Assembly: GCF_018687695.1 (NCBI RefSeq)
Contig: NZ_CP061303.1
Span: 1-64,000, forward strand
Length of the DNA: 64,000 nucleotides
DNA from: Polynucleobacter sp. MG-6-Vaara-E2
GTDB lineage: Bacteria > Pseudomonadota > Gammaproteobacteria > Burkholderiales > Burkholderiaceae
Direction: 5' to 3'
In this document: positions 40,456 through 48,333 of the stretch, piece after piece
How positions within the stretch are numbered: the first letter of the stretch is position 1
Layout of the letters: every line of letters starts with the position of its first letter
Program-made: the position numbers and the translations under genes
Notes under the pieces: generated by a model
Database searches by the model: none
Told to the model about the DNA's origin: nothing
Seen by the model: only the letters and a program-made list of their open reading frames with translations

Positions 40456-40833
40456 ATGTCTCAACAAACAGTAAGTCACTCTGAAGAAAAGAGCAGCTGG
40501 GTCTCCGGACTCGCTGCTTTAATCGTCGTTGCTGCGTTAGTTCTTTACTACACGCTCATCGACCAATCTTTATTGGTGCGCTTAGCAGTTTTGTTTGGTG
40601 GCATTGCAGCTGCGGTTCTGATTGTGGCGATTTCACCGGATGGGCGTCGTTTTATCGCCTACGCTAAAGATTCTTGGTATGAAGTAAAAAAGGTTGTTTG
40701 GCCGACTCGTAAAGAGACCACCCAAATGACTCTAGTCGTATTTGGCTTTGTTCTGATCATGTCCCTGTTTTTATGGATTGCAGACAAATTGATTGAATGG
40801 CTAGTTTTTTCAGTCTTTTTAGGCTGGAAGTGA
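40456..40833 (+). CDS. secE: Preprotein translocase subunit SecE
   Basis: SecE clamps the SecY channel in the inner membrane. The 125-residue protein (127 in E. coli) has three hydrophobic helices. The conserved cytoplasmic amphipathic segment SWYEVKKVVWPTRKETTQMT precedes the last one, which is the essential part. It is co-transcribed with nusG (7-bp gap). Confidence 0.97.
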   Translation: MSQQTVSHSEEKSSWVSGLAALIVVAALVLYYTLIDQSLLVRLAVLFGGIAAAVLIVAISPDGRRFIAYAKDSWYEVKKVVWPTRKETTQMTLVVFGFVLIMSLFLWIADKLIEWLVFSVFLGWK

Positions 40834-40840
40834 GTAAAAA

Positions 40841-41413
40841 ATGATTGATTCCGAAGTAGCGGCAAACCCACAAGCTACCGGCAATATGCGCTGGTATGTT
40901 ATCCACGCTTATTCCGGTATGGAAAAAAGCGTCAAAAAAGGTCTTGAGGAGCGTATTGCACGTTCTGGCATGCCTGAGAAATTTGGCCGCATTTTGGTCC
41001 CCTCCGAAGAGGTTGTGGAGATTAAGTCTGGCGCAAAATCCGTTACCGAGCGTCGTTTCTTCCCGGGATATGTCCTGATTGAGATGGAAATGACGGACGA
41101 AAGCTGGCATTTGGTGAAAAATACGCCAAAAGTGACTGGATTCGTTGGTGGTGTTCGTAACCGCCCAAGCCCGATTTCTACAGCAGAAGTCACCAAAATC
41201 ATGGATCAAATGCAGGCTGGGGTGGATAAACCTAAGCCTAAGACCCTGTTTGAAGTGGGTGAGATGGTTCGCGTTAAAGAAGGTCCGTTTACTGATTTCA
41301 ACGGAAACGTTGAGGAAGTGAACTACGAGAAGTCAAGATTGCGAGTTTCTGTTACAATTTTTGGCCGCGGTACCCCAGTCGAGCTGGAGTTCGGCCAAGT
41401 AGAAAAGATGTAA
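40841..41413 (+). CDS. nusG: Transcription termination/antitermination factor NusG
   Basis: NusG binds RNA polymerase and links it to Rho or ribosomal S10. The 190 residues start with a short tail, then the NGN domain RWYVIHAYSGMEKSVKKGLE, FFPGYVLIEM and a C-terminal KOW domain VRVKEGPFTDFNGNVEEV. The length is slightly over E. coli (181) owing to the N-terminal tail. Confidence 0.97.
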   Translation: MIDSEVAANPQATGNMRWYVIHAYSGMEKSVKKGLEERIARSGMPEKFGRILVPSEEVVEIKSGAKSVTERRFFPGYVLIEMEMTDESWHLVKNTPKVTGFVGGVRNRPSPISTAEVTKIMDQMQAGVDKPKPKTLFEVGEMVRVKEGPFTDFNGNVEEVNYEKSRLRVSVTIFGRGTPVELEFGQVEKM

Positions 41414-41437
41414 AAACAAGGACTTAGTCCTGTTTTG
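41413..41437 (+). terminator. Possible attenuating hairpin after nusG
   Basis: GGAC/GTCC extended by an A-T pair, a bulge and AAAAC/GTTTT forms an imperfect hairpin just after the nusG stop. It could be an attenuator between nusG and rplK. No long T-run follows. Confidence 0.35.
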
Positions 41438-41567
41438 CAGTGCAGTAGTTTGAAGTTTTAGTGGTTAGCAATAACCGAGGAGCGGAGCTAGAAAGCCAAA
41501 AACTAGCGAAGCGTTTACTCAACAGCGGTCTTTCCTAATAAGGCTAGGCGCGCTTTAAGGAGCACAT

Positions 41568-41999
41568 ATGGCAAAGAAGATTATTGGCTTTATTAAGCTG
41601 CAGATCCCTGCAGGTAAAGCAAATCCATCACCACCCGTAGGTCCAGCATTGGGTCAACGCGGCCTGAACATTATGGAATTTTGTAAGGCGTTTAATGCTC
41701 AAACTCAGAGCATGGAACCTGGCCTACCAATTCCAGTCGTGATTACAGCGTTCGCTGATAAGAGCTTCACATTCATCATGAAGACTCCTCCAGCAACCAT
41801 CATGATTAAGAAGGCTGCGAAGATCGAAAAAGGATCACCACGTCCTCATACCGATAAGGTAGGAAAAATTACTCGTGCTCAAGCGGAAGAAATCGCTAAA
41901 GCAAAAATGCCAGATTTGACAGCAGCCGATATGGACGCAGCTGTTAGAACAATCGCTGGTAGCGCCCGTTCCATGGGCATCACTGTGGAAGGTCTCTAA
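41568..41999 (+). CDS. rplK: 50S ribosomal protein L11
   Basis: L11 forms the GTPase-associated stalk base with 23S rRNA and is needed for RelA activation. The 143 residues (142 in E. coli) include the Pro-rich helix AGKANPSPPVGPALGQRG near residues 17-34, which faces thiopeptide antibiotics, and the C-terminal signature with GSARSMG. An AAGGAG site precedes the ATG. It is 2 bp from rplA. Confidence 0.98.
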   Translation: MAKKIIGFIKLQIPAGKANPSPPVGPALGQRGLNIMEFCKAFNAQTQSMEPGLPIPVVITAFADKSFTFIMKTPPATIMIKKAAKIEKGSPRPHTDKVGKITRAQAEEIAKAKMPDLTAADMDAAVRTIAGSARSMGITVEGL

Positions 42000-42001
42000 T
42001 C

Positions 42002-42703
42002 ATGACTAAGTTATCTAAACGCGTTAAAGCAATTCAATCTAAAGTTGATCGCAATAAGTTCTACCCATTAGAGGATGCATTGAACCTCGTTAAAGAGTGT
42101 GCAACTGCAAAGTTTGATGAGTCTATCGACGTTGCTGTTCAGTTGGGTATTGATGCTAAAAAATCTGACCAAGTTGTGCGTGGCGCAGTAGTGCTCCCTG
42201 CTGGTACAGGTAAGCATGTTCGTGTTGCTGTTTTTGCACAAGGCGAGAAGGCTGAACAAGCTAAAGCTGCTGGTGCAGAAATCGTTGGCATGGAAGATCT
42301 CGCTGATCAAATTAAAGGCGGCAAAATTGATTTTGACGTTTTGATCGCATCTCCAGACACCATGAAAATCGTTGGTACTTTAGGTCAAGTATTGGGCCCA
42401 CGTGGTTTGATGCCAAATCCAAAAGTTGGAACTGTTACTCCTGACGTAGCGACTGCAGTTAAAAATGCAAAAGCTGGTCAAGTGCAATTCCGCGTGGACA
42501 AAGCCGGTATCGTGCATGCAAGCATTGGTCGTCGTTCATTCGAGCCAGCTGCATTGAAATCGAACTTGCTCGCATTGCTTGAGGCTTTGAATAAAGCAAA
42601 ACCTCCTGCATCTAAGGGCGTTTATTTAAAGAAGGTTGCCGTAAGCAGCACTATGGGTGCAGGCGTACGTGTAGACCAAGCATCGTTACAGGTGGCAGCT
42701 TAA
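42002..42703 (+). CDS. rplA: 50S ribosomal protein L1
   Basis: L1 forms the mobile stalk at the E site and in other bacteria represses its own L11-L1 mRNA. The 233 residues (234 in E. coli) include the signature near LGPRGLMPNPKVGTVTPDV. It lies between rplK and the L10 leader. Confidence 0.98.
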   Translation: MTKLSKRVKAIQSKVDRNKFYPLEDALNLVKECATAKFDESIDVAVQLGIDAKKSDQVVRGAVVLPAGTGKHVRVAVFAQGEKAEQAKAAGAEIVGMEDLADQIKGGKIDFDVLIASPDTMKIVGTLGQVLGPRGLMPNPKVGTVTPDVATAVKNAKAGQVQFRVDKAGIVHASIGRRSFEPAALKSNLLALLEALNKAKPPASKGVYLKKVAVSSTMGAGVRVDQASLQVAA

Positions 42704-42942
42704 TTAGCCTGTAGCAAAAAAGAACTTTGGGTCGACTCCCGCTCTTTGAGTGAGAGTCGAACATCAAAGACCGTTGGTGAATTGGTTTGCTTGTAAAGAA
42801 GTTAATTCTTAATTGTTACGAAAGTAATGGCCAGCGCAGATGGCGACCCTGAAAAGATTTTCACAAGCATCTTTGTGAACAAATGATCAGACGCTGGTGT
42901 GTAACCCCAACTTTTATTAGTTGGTTTTTATGGAGTTAAACC
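42704..42942 (+). promoter_or_regulatory. rplJ (L10) leader region
   Basis: This 239-bp gap before rplJ contains several hairpin-forming stretches, including GACTCCCGCTC/GAGTGAGAGTC near 42734-42758 and CCAGCG/CGCTGG arms (42831-42836 and 42893-42898) that bracket a long folded domain. In enterobacteria the L10-L12 complex binds such a leader to repress rplJL translation. Assignment rests on position and pairing. Confidence 0.6.
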
Positions 42943-43590
42943 GTGCCTTTGAATGTACAAGACAAAAAAGCGATTGTTGCTGATGTCGGCGCTCAATTGG
43001 CTGGAGCCCAAACCGTCGTGCTCGCTGAATACCGCGGTATTCCAGTAGAGCAGTTGACAAAGCTACGTGCTAGCGCACGTGACCAAGGTGTATATCTTCG
43101 CGTTTTGAAGAACACACTGGCACGCCGTGCTGCACAAGGTACACAGTTTGAGCCTCTTGCTGATTCGATGGTTGGCCCCTTGATTTACGGCATTTCTGCT
43201 GATCCGATTGCTTCGGCAAAAGTATTGCAGGGCTTTGCTAAGACTCAAGATTTGCTAGTCATTAAAGCTGGCTTATATAACGGCAAGTTGTTAGACGTTG
43301 CAGGCGTAAAAGCCCTCGCAACAATTCCAAGCCGCGAAGAGTTGTTATCTCAGTTGTTGGGTGTGATGTTGGCCCCAGTTTCTGCGATGGCTCGCGTATT
43401 GGGCGCAGTAGCAGCACAAAAGGCAGCTGGAGCACCCGCTCCTGTAGCCGAGGCCGCAGCACCTGCAGTAGAAGCAGCAGCCCCAGCAGAAGTAGTTGCT
43501 GAAGCCGCAGCTCCAGAGGCAGCCGCTGAGCCTGCAGCCGCAGCCCCAGAAGCTGGAACAGAAGCAAACGAAACCCCTGCCGCTGAATAA
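42943..43590 (+). CDS. rplJ: 50S ribosomal protein L10 with extended Ala/Pro/Glu tail
   Basis: L10 anchors the L7/L12 dimers to the GTPase centre. The N-terminal domain (QDKKAIVADVGAQLAGAQTV, then AEYRGIPVEQLTKLR) is typical and the start is GTG. At 215 residues it is about 50 longer than E. coli L10 (165). The extra part after about residue 165 is a low-complexity Ala, Pro and Glu run with no hydrophobic core, probably disordered. The L12-binding helix precedes it. Confidence 0.97.
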   Translation: MPLNVQDKKAIVADVGAQLAGAQTVVLAEYRGIPVEQLTKLRASARDQGVYLRVLKNTLARRAAQGTQFEPLADSMVGPLIYGISADPIASAKVLQGFAKTQDLLVIKAGLYNGKLLDVAGVKALATIPSREELLSQLLGVMLAPVSAMARVLGAVAAQKAAGAPAPVAEAAAPAVEAAAPAEVVAEAAAPEAAAEPAAAAPEAGTEANETPAAE

Positions 43591-43626
43591 GCGACAGATT
43601 AACTATTTAAGTATTAGGAGCTAAAA

Positions 43627-44004
43627 ATGGCGATTACTAAAGAAGAAATCATTGAAGCAGTAGGTAGCATGTCCGTTATGGATTTGAACGACTTGGTTAA
43701 AGCGTTTGAAGAGAAGTTTGGTGTATCAGCTGCAGCGATGGCTGTTGCTGGTCCTGCAGGTGCTGGCGGTGGTGATGCTGGTGGTGCAGAGCAAACTGAA
43801 TTTACAGTGAACCTCGTTGAAGCTGGCGCAAACAAAGTTTCAGTAATTAAAGCGGTTCGCGAGATTACTGGCCTTGGTTTGAAAGAAGCTAAAGATTTGG
43901 TTGACGGTGCGCCGAAGCCAATCAAAGAAGGCGTCGACAAGAAGACTGCTGAAGAAGCTAAGAAGAAGCTTGAAGAAGCTGGCGCTAAAGCAGAACTCAA
44001 GTAA
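43627..44004 (+). CDS. rplL: 50S ribosomal protein L7/L12
   Basis: L7/L12 is the multi-copy stalk protein that recruits translational GTPases. The 125 residues have an N-terminal dimerisation domain, an Ala/Gly-rich hinge (residues about 38-55) and the C-terminal domain KVSVIKAVREITGLGLKEAK. A TTAGGAG site precedes the ATG. It is followed by a hairpin-rich gap before rpoB. Confidence 0.98.
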   Translation: MAITKEEIIEAVGSMSVMDLNDLVKAFEEKFGVSAAAMAVAGPAGAGGGDAGGAEQTEFTVNLVEAGANKVSVIKAVREITGLGLKEAKDLVDGAPKPIKEGVDKKTAEEAKKKLEEAGAKAELK

Positions 44005-44231
44005 TACAAATACTGCTGGCGCCTCTCACAAAGGGGCGTTAGCTATATTGGGTTTGACCTCTAGAGGTCAAACCCGATTTCATTTCTGATTGAAATCGGG
44101 TTTGCCTTCTGATACGACTGCAGAATGCAAGTTTGGTCGGACACTAAATCTAAACGGTTTAGTGTTGTCCGCCAGTGATTGGTAGTGGCCAATCGCCAAA
44201 TCTTTGTACAGTCGCTGAATTCGGAGATGAA
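44005..44231 (+). promoter_or_regulatory. rplL-rpoB attenuator region with overlapping hairpins
   Basis: Two strong hairpins overlap. Hairpin A is a perfect 26-nt palindrome at 44050-44075 (GGGTTTGACCTCT and its complement). Hairpin B pairs 44070-44082 with 44091-44103 (13 bp, 8-nt loop). They share 44070-44075, so their full stems cannot both form. A third hairpin lies at 44138-44171. This is where E. coli has a partial terminator that lowers rpoBC expression relative to rplJL. A T-rich but not T-only tail follows B. Confidence 0.7.
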
Positions 44232-47200
44232 ATGAACTACAGCTTCACCGAACGCAAGCGAGTCCGTAAAAGCTTTGCTAAGCGAGTAAATAACCACCAG
44301 GTTCCGTACCTGATCGCAACGCAGCTGGAATCCTACGCTAAATTTTTACAGGCTGATAAGCCGGCAATGTCTCGTCTTACTGAGGGACTTCAGGCTGCCT
44401 TTACATCAGCATTCCCAATTGTGTCCAACAATGGCTATGCACGTATGGAATACGTGTCTTACCAGTTATCACAGCCACCATTTGACGTTAAAGAATGTCA
44501 GCAACGTGGTTACACATACCACTCTGCCTTACGCGCAAAAGTTCGCTTGATTATTTATGATCGCGAAGCGCCTACTAAGGTTAAAGAGGTAAAAGAGAGC
44601 GAAGTCTACATGGGTGAAATTCCGCTCATGACAGAAAACGGCTCTTTTGTGATCAACGGTACTGAGCGCGTTATCGTTTCTCAGTTACACCGTTCCCCAG
44701 GCGTGTTTTTCGAGCACGACAAGGGCAAGACACATAGCTCAGGTAAGTTGCTGTTCTCAGCACGCATCATTCCTTACCGTGGTTCATGGCTCGATTTCGA
44801 GTTTGATCCAAAAGATATTCTCTATTTCCGCGTTGACCGCCGTCGTAAGATGCCTGTCACTATTTTGCTCAAGGCAATTGGTTTAAACAATGAACAGATT
44901 CTTGCGAACTTCTTCAACTTTGATCATTTCTCTTTGACTGCTAATGGCGGTTCAATGGAATTTGTTCCTGAGCGTTTGCGTGGCCAGTTGGCTAGCTTTG
45001 ATGTGCTTGATAAGAATGGCGTTGTGGTCATTCAAAAAGACAAGCGTATCAATGCTAAGCACATTCGTGAACTCGAAGCTGCTAAGACAAAGACAATTGC
45101 TGTACCAGACGACTACTTAGTTGGTCGCGTAGTTGCACGCAATATCGTTGATCCAGATTCTGGTGAAATCTTGGCTTACGCTAATGATGAAATCACTGAA
45201 GAGTTGTTGGCGACATTACGCGATGCTGGCATCAAGCAATTAGAAACTATTTACACCAATGATTTGGATTCTGGTGCGTACATTTCTCAGACATTGCGTA
45301 CTGATGAAACTGCTGATCAAACAGCAGCCCGCATCGCTATCTACCGCATGATGCGTCCTGGCGAGCCTCCAACAGAAGATGCTGTTGAAGCCTTGTTCCA
45401 GCGCTTGTTCTATAGCGAAGATACCTACGATTTATCTCGTGTTGGTCGTATGAAGGTCAATAGCCGTTTGAACCGTCCAGAAATGGAAGGCCCAATGGTG
45501 CTGTCAAACGAAGATATTCTCGACACTATTAAGTCTCTCGTAGATTTGCGTAACGGCAAGGGTGAAGTAGACGATATCGATCACTTAGGTAATCGTCGTG
45601 TACGTTGCGTTGGTGAATTGGCTGAAAACCAATTCCGTGCTGGTTTGTCACGCGTGGAGCGTGCGGTGAAAGAGCGTTTAGGCCAGGCCGAAACAGAAAA
45701 CCTCATGCCACATGACTTGATTAACAGCAAGCCAATCTCTTCTGCAATTCGTGAGTTCTTTGGTTCTTCACAGTTGTCCCAGTTTATGGACCAAACCAAC
45801 CCACTTTCAGAGATCACGCACAAGCGTCGTATTTCTGCATTGGGACCCGGTGGTTTGACCCGCGAGCGTGCAGGTTTTGAAGTGCGCGACGTGCACCCAA
45901 CCCACTATGGACGTGTTTGCCCAATTGAAACTCCAGAAGGACCAAACATTGGTTTGATCAACTCACTAGCGTTGTTTGCACGCTTGAATGAGCATGGCTT
46001 CTTAGAGACTCCATACCGTAAGGTTTCCAATAGCAAGGTAAGCGATGAAGTGGTTTATCTCTCTGCGATTGAAGAAGCTAAGTATGTGATTGCTCAAGCA
46101 AATGCGACGATCGACAAAAACGGTAAGTTAGCTGACGAATTAGTTTCTGCTCGTCAAGCTGGTGAGACCATGATGGTTAGCCCAGAGCGCATCGATTTCA
46201 TCGACGTTGCTCCAAGCCAGATCGTTTCTGCTGCTGCTTCACTCGTTCCATTCCTAGAGCACGATGATGCGAACCGTGCGTTGATGGGTGCGAACATGCA
46301 GCGTCAAGCAGTTCCTTGCTTGCGTCCTGATAAGCCATTGGTTGGAACAGGTTTGGAGCGCATTGTTGCGGTTGACTCCGGCACTGTTGTATTGGCTAAC
46401 CGCGGTGGTATCGTGGATTACGTTGATGCAAACCGTGTGGTGATTCGTGTTAACGATGATGAAACTGCAGCTGGTGAAGTTGGTGTAGATATTTATAACC
46501 TCATCAAATACACCCGTTCAAACCAAAACACCAATATCAATCAACGTCCAATCGTGAAGGTTGGTGATCGTGTTGCACGCGGCGACGTTGTTGCTGACGG
46601 CGCATCTACCGATTTGGGTGAATTGGCTTTGGGTCAAAACATGACTGTGGCATTTATGCCATGGAACGGTTACAACTTCGAAGATTCAATTTTGATCTCC
46701 GAGCGCGTTGTTGCTGATGACCGTTACACCTCTATTCACATTGAAGAGTTGTCAGTGGTTGCGCGTGATACCAAGCTTGGTTCAGAAGAAATTACACGTG
46801 ATATCTCCAATTTGGCTGAGTCACAACTCTCCCGTTTGGACGAGAGCGGTATTGTGTACATCGGTGCTGAAGTTGAAGCGGGTGACGTATTGGTTGGTAA
46901 GGTAACTCCAAAGGGAGAGACAACTCTCACCCCAGAAGAGAAGCTCCTCCGTGCGATCTTCGGTGAAAAAGCATCTGACGTTAAAGATACTTCTTTGCGT
47001 GTTCCTTCCGGCATGGTTGGTACGGTTATCGATGTTCAAGTCTTCACCCGTGAAGGTATTGAGCGCGATGCTCGTGCACAGTCCATTATTCAAGAAGAAT
47101 TACAACGCTATCGTTTGGACTTAAACGATCAGTTGCGTATTGTTGAAGGCGATGCCTTTATGCGTTTAGAGAAGTTGTTGGTTGGCAAAGTTGCCAACGG

Positions 47201-48332
47201 CGGCCCTAAGAAGTTAGCTAAAGGCACCAAGATCGACAAGGATTACCTTGCTGATTTGGACAAATACCATTGGTTCGACATTCGTCCGGCAGATGATGAA
47301 GTCGCCTCACAAGTTGAAGCGATCAAATCTTCTATCGAAGCGAAACGTAAGCAGTTTGATGAGGCTTTTGAAGAGAAGCGCACCAAACTTACCCAGGGCG
47401 ATGATTTGCAACCTGGCGTAACAAAGATGGTTAAGGTTTACTTGGCAGTGAAGCGTCGCTTACAGCCTGGTGACAAGATGGCCGGTCGTCACGGTAACAA
47501 GGGCGTGGTTTCTAAAATCGCCCCTGCGGAAGATATGCCATTTATGGCTGACGGACGCCCTGTTGACATCGTCTTGAACCCATTGGGCGTTCCTTCTCGT
47601 ATGAACGTTGGTCAAATCTTGGAAACCCACTTAGGTTGGGCGGCTCAAGGTATTGGTAAGCGTATCGATGAGATGGTTCGTCAGCATGCTAAGCAAGCAG
47701 AACTGCGTAAGTTCTTCAAGCAGCTTTATAACGAAACTGGTCGTCAAGAAGACATCGACAATTTCACTGATGAGCAAATCAATGTATTGGCTGAAAATCT
47801 CCGCCAAGGCTTGCCATTTGCAACCCCAGTGTTTGACGGTGCTACTGAGGCTGAAATCGGTCGCATGCTCGAGTTGGCATATCCAGAGGATGTTGCGGCA
47901 TCTTTGAGGATGACTCCATCACGTCAGCAAATGGTTTTATTCGACGGTCGTACTGGTGATCAGTTCGAGCGTCCAGTAACTGTTGGCGTAATGCACGTCT
48001 TGAAACTCCACCACTTGGTCGATGACAAGATGCATGCTCGTTCAACCGGACCTTACTCTTTAGTAACGCAACAGCCATTGGGCGGTAAAGCTCAGTTCGG
48101 TGGTCAGCGCTTTGGTGAGATGGAAGTCTGGGCCCTCGAAGCATACGGTGCTTCATATGTCTTGCAGGAAATGCTGACAGTGAAGTCCGATGACGTCGCA
48201 GGCCGAACCAAGGTTTACGAAAACATCGTCAAGGGCGAGCACACGATTGATGCTGGCATGCCCGAATCCTTCAACGTGCTGGTAAAAGAAATCCGTTCGT
48301 TGGGTATTGACATTGACATGGAGCGCAACTGA
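44232..48332 (+). CDS. rpoB: RNA polymerase beta subunit
   Basis: Beta forms one pincer of RNA polymerase and the rifampicin pocket. I chose ATG 44232 (1,366 aa; 1,342 in E. coli), which begins NYSFTERKRVRKSFAKR and has GGAGAT upstream; an in-frame codon at 44175 falls in the attenuator. Rifampicin-region residues are wild-type-like: FGSSQLSQFMDQTNPLSEIT and HKRRISALGPGGL. The C-terminal segment GGKAQFGGQRFGEMEVWAL is intact. It is separated from rpoC by 1 bp. Confidence 0.98.
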   Translation: MNYSFTERKRVRKSFAKRVNNHQVPYLIATQLESYAKFLQADKPAMSRLTEGLQAAFTSAFPIVSNNGYARMEYVSYQLSQPPFDVKECQQRGYTYHSALRAKVRLIIYDREAPTKVKEVKESEVYMGEIPLMTENGSFVINGTERVIVSQLHRSPGVFFEHDKGKTHSSGKLLFSARIIPYRGSWLDFEFDPKDILYFRVDRRRKMPVTILLKAIGLNNEQILANFFNFDHFSLTANGGSMEFVPERLRGQLASFDVLDKNGVVVIQKDKRINAKHIRELEAAKTKTIAVPDDYLVGRVVARNIVDPDSGEILAYANDEITEELLATLRDAGIKQLETIYTNDLDSGAYISQTLRTDETADQTAARIAIYRMMRPGEPPTEDAVEALFQRLFYSEDTYDLSRVGRMKVNSRLNRPEMEGPMVLSNEDILDTIKSLVDLRNGKGEVDDIDHLGNRRVRCVGELAENQFRAGLSRVERAVKERLGQAETENLMPHDLINSKPISSAIREFFGSSQLSQFMDQTNPLSEITHKRRISALGPGGLTRERAGFEVRDVHPTHYGRVCPIETPEGPNIGLINSLALFARLNEHGFLETPYRKVSNSKVSDEVVYLSAIEEAKYVIAQANATIDKNGKLADELVSARQAGETMMVSPERIDFIDVAPSQIVSAAASLVPFLEHDDANRALMGANMQRQAVPCLRPDKPLVGTGLERIVAVDSGTVVLANRGGIVDYVDANRVVIRVNDDETAAGEVGVDIYNLIKYTRSNQNTNINQRPIVKVGDRVARGDVVADGASTDLGELALGQNMTVAFMPWNGYNFEDSILISERVVADDRYTSIHIEELSVVARDTKLGSEEITRDISNLAESQLSRLDESGIVYIGAEVEAGDVLVGKVTPKGETTLTPEEKLLRAIFGEKASDVKDTSLRVPSGMVGTVIDVQVFTREGIERDARAQSIIQEELQRYRLDLNDQLRIVEGDAFMRLEKLLVGKVANGGPKKLAKGTKIDKDYLADLDKYHWFDIRPADDEVASQVEAIKSSIEAKRKQFDEAFEEKRTKLTQGDDLQPGVTKMVKVYLAVKRRLQPGDKMAGRHGNKGVVSKIAPAEDMPFMADGRPVDIVLNPLGVPSRMNVGQILETHLGWAAQGIGKRIDEMVRQHAKQAELRKFFKQLYNETGRQEDIDNFTDEQINVLAENLRQGLPFATPVFDGATEAEIGRMLELAYPEDVAASLRMTPSRQQMVLFDGRTGDQFERPVTVGVMHVLKLHHLVDDKMHARSTGPYSLVTQQPLGGKAQFGGQRFGEMEVWALEAYGASYVLQEMLTVKSDDVAGRTKVYENIVKGEHTIDAGMPESFNVLVKEIRSLGIDIDMERN

Positions 48333-48333
48333 T

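Noticed and set aside
43262..43567. Leu-rich open frame antisense to rplJ
   Set aside because: It is the mirror of the GC-rich Ala/Glu tail of L10 and has no ribosome binding site or family signal.
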